DNA of 64,000 bases from the NCBI RefSeq assembly GCF_012910905.1, contig NZ_WTVN01000001.1, forward strand, positions 124,001-188,000. Reading direction: 5' to 3'. The position numbers were made by a program, and so were the translations under genes. The notes beneath the pieces are model-generated. The model had not been told where the DNA came from and made no database searches. It saw only the letters and a program-made list of their open reading frames with translations. Below are positions 53,261 to 61,484 of this stretch, piece after piece. This stretch comes from Aromatoleum toluvorans (GTDB lineage: Bacteria; Pseudomonadota; Gammaproteobacteria; Burkholderiales; Rhodocyclaceae). Position 1 is the stretch's first letter. Each line of letters opens with the position of its first letter.

Positions 53261-54904
53261 ATGGAGCGCGAATCGATGGAGTTTGACGTCCTGATCGTCG
53301 GCGGCGGCCCTGCGGGCCTGACTGCGGCGATCCGGCTCAAACAGCAGGCCGAGGCCAGGGGCCAGGACATCTCGGTGTGCCTGATCGAGAAGGGGGCCGA
53401 GATCGGCGCCCACATCCTGTCCGGTGCGGTGATGGACCCGCGCGCGCTCACCGAGCTCTTCCCCGACTGGAAGGAACGCGGTGCCCCGCTCAACACCGCG
53501 GTCACCGAAGACCGCGTGATCTTCCTCAACGAAACCGGCGGGCGCACGATTCCCAACGGTCTGTTGCCGGACTGCTTTCTCAATCACGGCAACTACATCG
53601 TGCGCCTGGGCAACGTTGCCAAGTGGCTCGGCGAGCAGGCCGAGGCGCTGGGCATCGAAGTCTATCCCGGCTTTGCCGGCGCCGAGATCCTGTACGACGA
53701 AGCAGGCGCGGTGAAGGGCGTCGCCACCGGCGACATGGGCCTCACCCGCGAGGGCGAGCCCGGCCCCAACCACCAGCCGGGGATGGAGCTGCACGCCAAG
53801 TACACGCTCTTCGCCGAAGGCTGTCGCGGCCATCTCGGCAAGATGCTCGAGGCGAAATACAACTTGCGCGACGGCGTCGATCCGCAGACCTACGGCATCG
53901 GCCTGAAGGAGCTGTGGGAAGTACCGGTCGAAAACCACCGCCCCGGCCTGGTGGTGCACACCGCCGGCTGGCCGCTGCCGTCCGACACCTATGGCGGCGG
54001 CTTCGCCTACCACCTCGAGGACAACCTGGTCGCGGTCGGCTACGTGGTCGGCCTGAACTACACCAACCCGCACCTGTCGCCGTTCGAGGAATTCCAGCGC
54101 TACAAGACCCACCCCGAGATCCGCAAATTCCTCGAGGGCGGCAAGCGTCTGGCCTACGGCGCGCGCGCGATCGCCGCCGGCGGCCTGCAGAGCCAGCCGC
54201 GCCTGGTATTCCCGGGCGGGGCGCTGATCGGCGACGATGCGGGCTTTCTCAACGCGGCCCGGATCAAGGGCAGCCACGCCGCGATCAAGTCCGGCATGCT
54301 CGCCGCCGATGCCGCACTCGAAGCGCTCGCCGCGCACCGCCAGCGCGATGCGCTGACCGCCTTTCCCGTGGCCTTCCACGACTCCTGGCTGTATGACGAG
54401 CTGCACAAGACGCGGAACTTCAAACCCTACATGAAGCGCGGCCTGTGGCTCGGCTCGCTGCTGTTCGGAATCGACCAGAAAGTGTTCGGCGGCAAGGCGC
54501 CGTGGACCCTGCACAACAGCGCCGACCACGACAAGCTCAAGCCCGCGGCCGAGTGCACCAAGATCGACTACCCCAAGCCCGACGGCAAGCTCACCTTCGA
54601 CCGGCTCTCGTCGGTGTTCCTGTCCAACACCAACCACGAGGAAGAGCAACCCTGTCACCTGCAGCTCAAGGACGCCGCGGTGCCGATCGCAGTGAATCTC
54701 GCACTCTACGACGCGCCCGAGCAGCGCTACTGCCCGGCCGGGGTGTATGAGATCGTCCGCGAGGGCGAAGGCGGCGCACCGCGCCTGCAGATCAACGCGC
54801 AGAACTGCGTGCACTGCAAGACCTGCGAGATCAAAGATCCGACCCAGAACATCACCTGGGTGGTGCCGCAGGGGGGCGAAGGGCCGATCTACCAAGGGAT
54901 GTAA
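53261..54904 (+). CDS. etfD-like (ETF-QO): Electron-transfer flavoprotein-ubiquinone oxidoreductase
   Basis: 547 aa membrane-associated flavoprotein that passes electrons from acyl-CoA dehydrogenases, through ETF, to ubiquinone. The FAD motif VLIVGGGPAGLTAAIRL is at the N-terminus and DTYGGGFAYHLEDN lies mid-protein. The C-terminal 4Fe-4S ferredoxin-like part ends CVHCKTCEIKDPTQNITWVV followed by PQGGEGPIYQGM, as in known ETF-QO. The ATG at 53261 (MERESMEFDV) is preferred over in-frame starts at 53210 and 53240. It is the natural electron outlet for the six ACADs; no etfAB genes are in the window. Confidence 0.93.
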   Translation: MERESMEFDVLIVGGGPAGLTAAIRLKQQAEARGQDISVCLIEKGAEIGAHILSGAVMDPRALTELFPDWKERGAPLNTAVTEDRVIFLNETGGRTIPNGLLPDCFLNHGNYIVRLGNVAKWLGEQAEALGIEVYPGFAGAEILYDEAGAVKGVATGDMGLTREGEPGPNHQPGMELHAKYTLFAEGCRGHLGKMLEAKYNLRDGVDPQTYGIGLKELWEVPVENHRPGLVVHTAGWPLPSDTYGGGFAYHLEDNLVAVGYVVGLNYTNPHLSPFEEFQRYKTHPEIRKFLEGGKRLAYGARAIAAGGLQSQPRLVFPGGALIGDDAGFLNAARIKGSHAAIKSGMLAADAALEALAAHRQRDALTAFPVAFHDSWLYDELHKTRNFKPYMKRGLWLGSLLFGIDQKVFGGKAPWTLHNSADHDKLKPAAECTKIDYPKPDGKLTFDRLSSVFLSNTNHEEEQPCHLQLKDAAVPIAVNLALYDAPEQRYCPAGVYEIVREGEGGAPRLQINAQNCVHCKTCEIKDPTQNITWVVPQGGEGPIYQGM

Positions 54905-55034
54905 CACATCCCCATCGTTTTCAGGGGTGTCGCAGTTCACGTTCAGGGGGTCTTCCTCCCTCTCCACTTCCCCCTTTTGCGCGACTCCCCTTTTTTTTTC
55001 AACTGCAAACGAGCACTCGGGAACCAGCCATACC

Positions 55035-55521
55035 ATGACGCTCTTGATCGGTATTGCAAGCGAAGCCATGTCGGGCCGGATGTGTTCAAGAAGTATCAGG
55101 GCCTCGGTGCCCAGTTGGTGATGCAGGCGGGTGCCGGCGTGCCGGCGCACTATCCGGACGCGAGCTTTACCGATGTCGGCTTCGCCGCCAATGCCGAGGC
55201 GGTATATAGCACCGCCGAAATCGTGCTGTGCGTGCAGCCGCCGTCGGACCGGATCGCGGCGATGAAACCGGGCAGCCACTCTGCATGCTGCAGCCGTGGG
55301 CCGACGCCGAGCGGGTGAAGCTGCTGCAGGAAAAGCAGGTGGCCGCGTTTGCGCTCGAACTGCTGCCGCGCATCTCGCGCTCGCAGAGCATAGACGCGCT
55401 GTGTCCTCGCATGCCGCAGTGGCCGGCTACGAATGCGCGCTGATCGCCGCCGACCACAGCCCGAAGTACTTTCCCATGCTCACCTACGCTGCCGGCACCA
55501 TCCGTCCGGCCAAGATGCTGG
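55035..55521 (+). pseudogene. pntA': pntA fragment (NAD(P) transhydrogenase alpha subunit), degraded
   Basis: Starts MTLLIGIASE, as PntA does, then loses about ten residues and changes frame. It continues as FKKYQGLGAQLVMQAGAGVP and on to AEIVLCVQPPSDRIAAMKPG, shifts again near 55275 to give MLQPWADAERVKLLQEKQVA, and again near 55401 (TG insertion) to give [20 protein letters not shown] and [16 protein letters not shown]. It ends abruptly at the ihfA fragment. At least three indels plus truncation make it non-functional. About 130 bases of T- and C-rich sequence separate it from ETF-QO. Confidence 0.85.
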
Positions 55522-55833
55522 TTGGAAGCCTTGGAGATGGTTGAGGCTTTTTTCGAGGAAATCTTCGCTTCGCTCGAAGCTGGTGAGGACGTCAAGCTGT
55601 CGGGCTTCGGCGGATTTCAGCTGCGCGAGAAGCCCGAGCGTCCGGGCCGCAACCCGAAGACCGGTGAGACCGCGCGGGTGACCGCGCGCCGCTTCGTGAC
55701 TTTTCACCCGAGCCAGAAACTCAAACTGAAGGTCAGTGAATTTGCGAACAAGCGTCAGGAGCCGCGCCAGACCGACAAATCGGTGGGAGGCGCTTTGGGC
55801 GTTCAGCGCGGGCGAGTAACGGAGCCGGCGTGA
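55522..55833 (+). pseudogene. ihfA': 5'-truncated ihfA (integration host factor alpha)
   Basis: The frame gives [20 protein letters not shown], then [20 protein letters not shown] and [18 protein letters not shown], which is IHF alpha from its second helix to the DNA-binding beta arms and the C-terminus. The first 25 or so residues (helix 1, needed for dimerisation) are missing and replaced by the pntA junction. A start at TTG 55522 or ATG 55537 is possible, but a working protein is unlikely. The C-terminal tail after FANKRQEP runs on for about 20 unusual residues. Confidence 0.8.
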
Positions 55834-56650
55834 GCGACCGGATCGGGCCTCATCGCCACCCACTATGTGACCAACCGTCCCATGGTTACGGGAATGAGCA
55901 TCCCGCCCCATGTTTCAGTGGCAGCCTGAAGTTTTTGACCGATCACCCTGCCTTCGGCGAATCGAAACCCAATGAGGAGTAGGTCAAGCTTGGAAAGACC
56001 CTCAGCATGAACCACAATACGTAGAAACGTCGTGACTCGACCGGCTCTTCGAAGCTGCGTGACCAGTCAGCCCCTCGAACTGGTACGGCCTCCGGCCTGG
56101 GGCTCTTGTATTCCATCCACCGATCGGAAGGATTTCGATGACGGTGGTCATGCGTCCCTCCGACCGCCAGTGACATACTGCTCTCCGAGTCACCGACAAG
56201 ACTCTTGAGAATGTACCCTCCAAAGGCTACATTTCTTTCAGCGAAACGGCACGATATCCGCGTTGTGCGCGCAGCGATGGCCTCAAGCGGTGCATAGCCG
56301 CCCCCGCGCAGTCGTTTTTGCTCATCGTTGAGCCGCGCACTGCGCCGCTCAACCTCATTGCTTCCCGCACTCCGCTCTTCCGCGTCGCACATCCATGCGT
56401 ATGGCGTGGACGTTGCGCCGCCGAATTCGCGCTTCAGAACCCCGAAAATCGTTGCTCGCCCCGCCGGCGCCTCACCGCTTCGACGCATCAACCGGGTTAC
56501 CCGCGGCCCGTAGCGTGCGTCCTCCTCGTTGCCCGTGCTCGCGCGTAGCTCAAGGCTGCGTTGCAGCGTCGGCCCTTCGGCGCCAAGAAATCCCTGAAGG
56601 GCAAGGCCAATAGGCCATCAACCAACGAGAAAACACGATGGAGAGACGCC
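55834..56650. other. Gene-poor stretch after the pntA/ihfA scar
   Basis: 817 bases without a convincing gene. An open frame on the minus strand (55943-56491) shows no domain, has Arg/Ser-rich composition and lacks a good ribosome site, so it is not called. The stretch may be decayed mobile or duplicated DNA; no inverted-repeat ends were recognised. The last 100 bases should contain the promoter of the REC-GGDEF-EAL gene. Confidence 0.45.
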
Positions 56651-58450
56651 ATGCATACGACATCCAACCTTTCTCTCGAAAGCCACTACCACCCGAGCGC
56701 ATCGACGGCCGGGCGGCTTGAGAAGCACCAATGTACCGAGGCAGACAGACTCCCCGAGGATCCGAGAAGACCACGTGTGCTCGTCGTCCGTGACGACCGC
56801 AGCACACGCCCGGGGCTGCGCGACGCGCTGGAACGCAACGGCTTCGTCGTCGACGTGGCCGACAATGCAGGGTTGGCGATCGCCCGGCTCATGCACACCG
56901 TTCCCGACCTCCTGCTGCTCGATGCGGCGAGGTCCGGCGCCGACGGCTTCGCGACCTGCATGCGGCTCAAGGCACTCTCCCAATGCACGGACCTGCCGGT
57001 GCTGATGATTACCGCTCCCGACGCGAGGCAGATCGAGTACGCCTTTGCGGTCGGGGCGAGCGACTGCATTTCGGAACCCCTGCACCCGAACGTCCTGGTC
57101 CACCGCGTGCGCCACACCCTCGATCTCAGCCGCGCCGAACGCTACGTGCGCCACCTCACCTACACTGACAGCCTCACGGGCCTGCCGAACCGCACCGCCT
57201 TTCAAGAGAAGTTGCGGGCGCAACTCGACCCCACACGGTCCGACACGCGGATGCTCGCGCTGCTATTCCTCGACCTCGACCGCTTCAAGTTCGTAAACGA
57301 CACGCTCGGACACGAAATCGGCGATTGTCTACTGAAAAGCGCCAGCCGACGGCTCGCCCGTAGCGCCGGGGCTTACGTCGCGCGCCTCGGCGGGGACGAA
57401 TTCGCGGTGGTGCTCGAAGATCTGACCTCGGTCGCCGCCGCCGCGTCGGCCGCGCAGGCCATCACGACCGAGCTCGCGAAGCCCTATCGGATTGACGGCC
57501 ATGACCTCTTCGTCACGGCAAGCATCGGCGTCGCCGTCTATCCGCGCAACGGCGCCGACGTCGGCACCCTGCTCCGCCATGCCGAGACCGCAATGTATCG
57601 CGGCAAGCGCACTAACCACAGCATCATGTTCTATGAAGGCGCAATGGAGACAAGCGCCAGTGAGCACCTGCAGCTCGAATGCGATCTGCGCCATGCGGTC
57701 GAGCACGGCGAGTTTGTGCTCCATTACCAGCCCGAGCGAGAGGTGACGACCGGACGGATGGTCGCCGCCGAAGCGCTGGTGCGGTGGCAGCACCCGTTAC
57801 GCGGACTGATCGGCCCGAACCAATTCATCCCCCTCGCGGAGGAAATCGGTCTCATCGGACCGATAGGCGCCTGGGTGCTCGACACGGCTTGCGCGCAGCT
57901 CAAGATCTGGCGTGAAGCCGGGAACAACTTGCGGATTGCAGTCAATTTCTCCGCTGAGCAGCTGCAGGACCTCGGCATAGCTGACGCGGTCGAAAACGCG
58001 CTCCGCCGCAGCGGGCTGAGGTCCGACGATCTCGTCGTCGAGATCACCGAAAGCCTGTGGTTGGACCGTCACGGCGGCGCGATCGATAACCTCTTCCAGC
58101 TCAAGCGCCTTGGTGTGCACCTCGCGATCGACGACTTCGGCACCGGCTACTCGTCCCTCAGCTACCTGAAGCGAATGCCCGTGGACATCCTCAAGGTCGA
58201 CCGCAGCTTCATCACCGAGCTCACCTCTACGGGCCCGGAGCCCGCGATCGTGCGCGGCATCATCGCCCTCGCCCACAACCTGGAACTCAAGGTCATCGTC
58301 GAAGGCGTCGAGACCGCGATCCAGTACGATCTGGTCCGCAAGATGGGCTGCGACGTCGTACAGGGCTACCTGCTCGGCAGAACGCTATCTCCGACGGCGT
58401 TTTCGGACGCGTATTTCGGTCAAACATCGTGCGAAGGATCGAGCACCTGA
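56651..58450 (+). CDS. Response regulator with GGDEF and EAL domains
   Basis: 599 aa. The REC domain (about 42-165) has phosphoacceptor D91 in LLLLDAARSGADGF. The GGDEF domain has an intact GGDEF at 247-251 but no RxxD inhibitory site at the expected position. The EAL domain has EAL at 374-376, NFSAEQLQ, EITES, DDFGTGYSSLSYL, the KVDRSF lysine and EGVET, so phosphodiesterase residues are complete. It could make and break cyclic di-GMP in response to a histidine kinase not in the window. The ATG at 56651 follows GGAGAG. It is orphan by context. Confidence 0.92.
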   Translation: MHTTSNLSLESHYHPSASTAGRLEKHQCTEADRLPEDPRRPRVLVVRDDRSTRPGLRDALERNGFVVDVADNAGLAIARLMHTVPDLLLLDAARSGADGFATCMRLKALSQCTDLPVLMITAPDARQIEYAFAVGASDCISEPLHPNVLVHRVRHTLDLSRAERYVRHLTYTDSLTGLPNRTAFQEKLRAQLDPTRSDTRMLALLFLDLDRFKFVNDTLGHEIGDCLLKSASRRLARSAGAYVARLGGDEFAVVLEDLTSVAAAASAAQAITTELAKPYRIDGHDLFVTASIGVAVYPRNGADVGTLLRHAETAMYRGKRTNHSIMFYEGAMETSASEHLQLECDLRHAVEHGEFVLHYQPEREVTTGRMVAAEALVRWQHPLRGLIGPNQFIPLAEEIGLIGPIGAWVLDTACAQLKIWREAGNNLRIAVNFSAEQLQDLGIADAVENALRRSGLRSDDLVVEITESLWLDRHGGAIDNLFQLKRLGVHLAIDDFGTGYSSLSYLKRMPVDILKVDRSFITELTSTGPEPAIVRGIIALAHNLELKVIVEGVETAIQYDLVRKMGCDVVQGYLLGRTLSPTAFSDAYFGQTSCEGSST

Positions 58451-58560
58451 CGGCGACAGCACCAATCCGGCCGTCAGACGTCTTCTCGTCGATTTGCCCG
58501 AAGCGGGAAACGAATCGCATCTCTGGTGCTCGACCGAGACCTGCCTGCAATCGCGGCTGG

Positions 58561-59427
58561 TCAGTCGATTTGTCTGGTTCCACGACATGCAGGATAGGCC
58601 GTGCACCCCCAGAACTCGCTGCCCGCATTGGCGCCGCGGTTCGCAATGCGCTTGACCATGGGTTTGGCGCAGGTCGGGCACTCCGGTGTGAGAGTAGCAT
58701 CCACCGTTGCCGGCGTCGGCGGCTGATCGGTCTCCCGCTCCGGGGTTTGTCCCTTCGCGTTTTGCGCTTGGCGAATCAGCCCGTGCAACAAGGGTCCGTC
58801 AATGAGCTTCAGGTTGCGCCCTCGCGCAAAGCGAGTCGCCTCTTCGGTAAATCGGCCAGACGTAACCACGAAGCCGCCTGCCGCGCCTTTGGCTGCCATT
58901 ACGCCGTAAAGCTCGCGCACCACCTCCACCCCTACCTTGTAGGCCTTCCACTGCTTGCATTGCACGAAGAACTTCTCCGTACGCTTCGAAAGCACCAGAT
59001 CGACGCCGCCATCGGCGCCCCCGCCCCCTGTTTCTACCACCTGGTAGCCCTGCAGCCGGAACGCCTCGCCCACCAGCATCTCGAATTCGCGCCAACTCAT
59101 GACGTCGAGCACATTGGCCGCCTTGCTCTGGCCGACGTTGGTGATGAGCTTGCGACGCTCCCGCCGTCGCCACGCCGACATGCCTGCACCCGCCACGCAA
59201 ATCAGCGGCAAGAGGTATTGCCCAAAAGTCGCCAAGGTCTTCCAGAGCGTCTGCGTCACCATGGTTCCCATCTCACCCGGCTTGACGGCCGCGACCACCT
59301 CTTGGCCGGCCATACGATGTAGGACGAGATACGAGACCGCAGCCAGCGCCACACCAGCCCACCAAGGCAACATGGCCACGATGTCCATCAAGTCTTCGGC
59401 GGGGCTCGTTTTCCTTCTACGTGCCAT
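58561..59427 (-). CDS. Mrr-like restriction endonuclease with membrane segments and zinc ribbon
   Basis: 288 aa. Two hydrophobic segments (about 18-37 and 70-84) precede an Mrr-type nuclease domain with MSWREFEMLVGEAFRLQGY, the active-site D143 in GGVDLVL and Q156-x-K158 in VQCKQWK. A topoisomerase-type zinc ribbon follows with C250, C253, C275 and C281. Membrane-anchored Mrr proteins of this kind are thought to cut foreign or modified DNA. It lies 41 bases from the HNH gene, in the same direction as the other nuclease genes, at the island border next to the GGDEF-EAL gene. Confidence 0.85.
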   Translation of the reverse strand: MARRRKTSPAEDLMDIVAMLPWWAGVALAAVSYLVLHRMAGQEVVAAVKPGEMGTMVTQTLWKTLATFGQYLLPLICVAGAGMSAWRRRERRKLITNVGQSKAANVLDVMSWREFEMLVGEAFRLQGYQVVETGGGGADGGVDLVLSKRTEKFFVQCKQWKAYKVGVEVVRELYGVMAAKGAAGGFVVTSGRFTEEATRFARGRNLKLIDGPLLHGLIRQAQNAKGQTPERETDQPPTPATVDATLTPECPTCAKPMVKRIANRGANAGSEFWGCTAYPACRGTRQID

Positions 59428-59468
59428 AAATTTCCTCCATTGGTCTCGTGCCTTCCGTCATCGAGCCT

Positions 59469-60191
59469 TCACTGCCTGAACACTTCGGCGCGATGGAAAC
59501 CCATGTAGCGCTGGTGCTGCGAGGTCAGGTAATCGACACGAAGTGAGTGTTGAAGGTTGAACAAGACCAAGGCCTCATGAGGCAGCGTGGTCGACACCAG
59601 CAGCTCGCCCGCGTCATCAAAGCTCACCCATCCACCGTCGAAGAGCGCATCCAGATGCGGAGCGAACAGTAGACCATTGAACACATCGAGCCGCTCGTCG
59701 TCCGAGCCGCACAACGCCCAAGGCTTGATGTGGGAGGCCCTCAGCAGTTCCGGAACGGAAAGGCCGGTGACGCAGCATCGGCCCCGCCAGTAGTCCAGCA
59801 ACGCTCGTCTGAATAGATCCTGCCCCACGCGCTGAACCACGAGGCGCTCTGCTTCCGTGGATCGCGGCATAGCCTTCGTCGCCCGCTCGAACTGTGCTGC
59901 GACGCGATTCGGCATCGTTCGAGCCGTCGCTGCAGCCCGCTCGAGCGTTGCATACAGCGCCGGGATTCCATCCGCGAGCGTCCAGCCCTCTCGTGCAAGC
60001 GGTAGGCCTTCCAGCAAAGTCGAATCGCTCGCACGCACCTCGAAACGGGCATCCCGTATTAACCGCACTTCCAAGGTCTCAGGAAACCTAGTCGACCGAA
60101 GGATCAGGCCGCCTTCTTGCAGCTCTGGCGGAAGATCCAAGCCGCAGTCGGCGGCGGCTTTCTCGATGCGGGTGCGGTCCAAGGGCATCAT
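59469..60191 (-). CDS. HNH endonuclease-domain protein
   Basis: 240 aa. The C-terminal half has the HNH_2-type motif: CCVTGLSVPELLRASHIKPW, then RLDVFNGLLFAPHLDALFDGG, with histidines and an asparagine placed as in the HNH_2 (COG3440) restriction-like family. The N-terminal half is a separate alpha/beta domain of unknown role. Two adjacent ATGs (60191 and 60188) are possible. It is 12 bases downstream of the DUF262-HNH gene and probably co-transcribed with it. A restriction/defence role is inferred from domain and context. Confidence 0.8.
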   Translation of the reverse strand: MMPLDRTRIEKAAADCGLDLPPELQEGGLILRSTRFPETLEVRLIRDARFEVRASDSTLLEGLPLAREGWTLADGIPALYATLERAAATARTMPNRVAAQFERATKAMPRSTEAERLVVQRVGQDLFRRALLDYWRGRCCVTGLSVPELLRASHIKPWALCGSDDERLDVFNGLLFAPHLDALFDGGWVSFDDAGELLVSTTLPHEALVLFNLQHSLRVDYLTSQHQRYMGFHRAEVFRQ

Positions 60192-60203
60192 GGCGGCGGC
60201 CCC

Positions 60204-61442
60204 TCAGTCGGCGCCTTTTGCCAGATTGCATGCCGGACAAGCTACCTGCCCGTTTTCGACTGTGGTCGCACCCCCCTTCGACCAAGCCACCTTGTGGTCG
60301 CAGTGCCAGTCATCCCACTCGACGCGAACACCGTCGCACTTGATGCGCACTTGGCAGGTTTGGCTGTCCCGGCGAAATACCGCCAGCTTCTGCACATGCG
60401 TGAAGTCGCGCTGGTTATCCTTCAGCGGCAAGGCCGGGAACAGCTCAAGCAGGTGGCGAAGCATGAAATCCATCCGGAAGCGGATGGATTCCTGCGCGTC
60501 GGTACTGTGACTGATGCGTTCCTTGTAGGTTACCCACTCAGCGTCGCCATGGTCCTCATCGAGTGCCTCCTGAGTGCGACGCTTGGCTTCGAAATCGAGG
60601 AACCAGCCCCGCAGCTCCGGCTTGATGTCGGCGATCGCGTACACACGCTGAAGCTCGGCAAAGACGCAGTACAACGCGATAGCATTGTAGCGCTCCAGTT
60701 CCGGCGTCTTTTCCGGGAACACCTCCGCCATGAGACCAAGCGTGCGGCGCACAGCCTTGGAGGTGGCGCCGTTTACGTCGAACTTTTGATTCGCCTCGTA
60801 CATCCGGTTGAGGTCGCTATTCTTGACGTTGACTGGCCCGCCGGCAAGCTCCAGGCACACCATCTGCGCAGCAATTTGGTCGTGCGTGAAGCGTGTGTTC
60901 GCGAAGCCCACGCGCCCGAAAAATTCATGCTGCGTTAAGGAGCGCACGAACTCACGCATGACGCCCGGCATTGCGTTGCGTTTCTCCTGCGCCTTAAGCG
61001 AGGTGCCGTTCTGCAGACGGAGGAACATCTCTCGTACTTCGTCTTCGTCGGTGTCCTCGAGCACGACGATGTCGAGCGCATAGGTGTCGAACCGCACGCG
61101 CAGGTCGTCTGGCAGGTTCTCATAACCACACCCTGCCGTAGGCATCCCTTCGACAGGCTCCACGTCCTTCGGCAGCCTGAAATCCCCGTCTACGAAGCTC
61201 CAGATGGCCCGCAATCGCTGCTGCCCGTCAACAACGTCGTAGTGATCTGGGGTGCCCGGCAACTTGCGCCAGTACATCTTGGGCACATCGTAGTCGCGCA
61301 GAATAGTGTCGATGAGTAGCTGCTTCTGCGCCGTTGTCCAGACTGCGGGGCGCTGAAAATCGGGGTTGGTGTCGATGCGCTGTCGGATGCCTTTGGCGTT
61401 GGACAACGTACCCAGGGGCCACGGTTTCTTGTTGGTCTTCAT
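60204..61442 (-). CDS. DUF262-HNH domain protein (GmrSD-like)
   Basis: 412 aa. The N-terminal DUF262 part has IDTNPDFQRPAVWTTAQKQL and the signature VVDGQQRLRAIWSF (ParB/Srx-like NTP-binding/hydrolysing fold). The C-terminus is an HNH nuclease with paired cysteines in HCDHKVAWSKGGA, then ENGQVACPACNLAKG. DUF262 proteins with nuclease domains include the modification-dependent GmrSD enzymes and other antiphage proteins. The order DUF262 then HNH in one chain fits this class, though it is shorter than GmrSD fusions. Confidence 0.85.
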   Translation of the reverse strand: MKTNKKPWPLGTLSNAKGIRQRIDTNPDFQRPAVWTTAQKQLLIDTILRDYDVPKMYWRKLPGTPDHYDVVDGQQRLRAIWSFVDGDFRLPKDVEPVEGMPTAGCGYENLPDDLRVRFDTYALDIVVLEDTDEDEVREMFLRLQNGTSLKAQEKRNAMPGVMREFVRSLTQHEFFGRVGFANTRFTHDQIAAQMVCLELAGGPVNVKNSDLNRMYEANQKFDVNGATSKAVRRTLGLMAEVFPEKTPELERYNAIALYCVFAELQRVYAIADIKPELRGWFLDFEAKRRTQEALDEDHGDAEWVTYKERISHSTDAQESIRFRMDFMLRHLLELFPALPLKDNQRDFTHVQKLAVFRRDSQTCQVRIKCDGVRVEWDDWHCDHKVAWSKGGATTVENGQVACPACNLAKGAD

Positions 61443-61484
61443 CTTCCATTGCCTATGAACAAAACTTTTCCGATGGACACGATA

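Noticed and set aside
54905-55034. Intrinsic terminator after ETF-QO
   Set aside because: A T-run exists near 54990 but no convincing hairpin precedes it.
55943-56491. 182 aa minus-strand open frame in the gene-poor stretch
   Set aside because: No recognisable domain, skewed composition and no ribosome site; it lies in decayed DNA.
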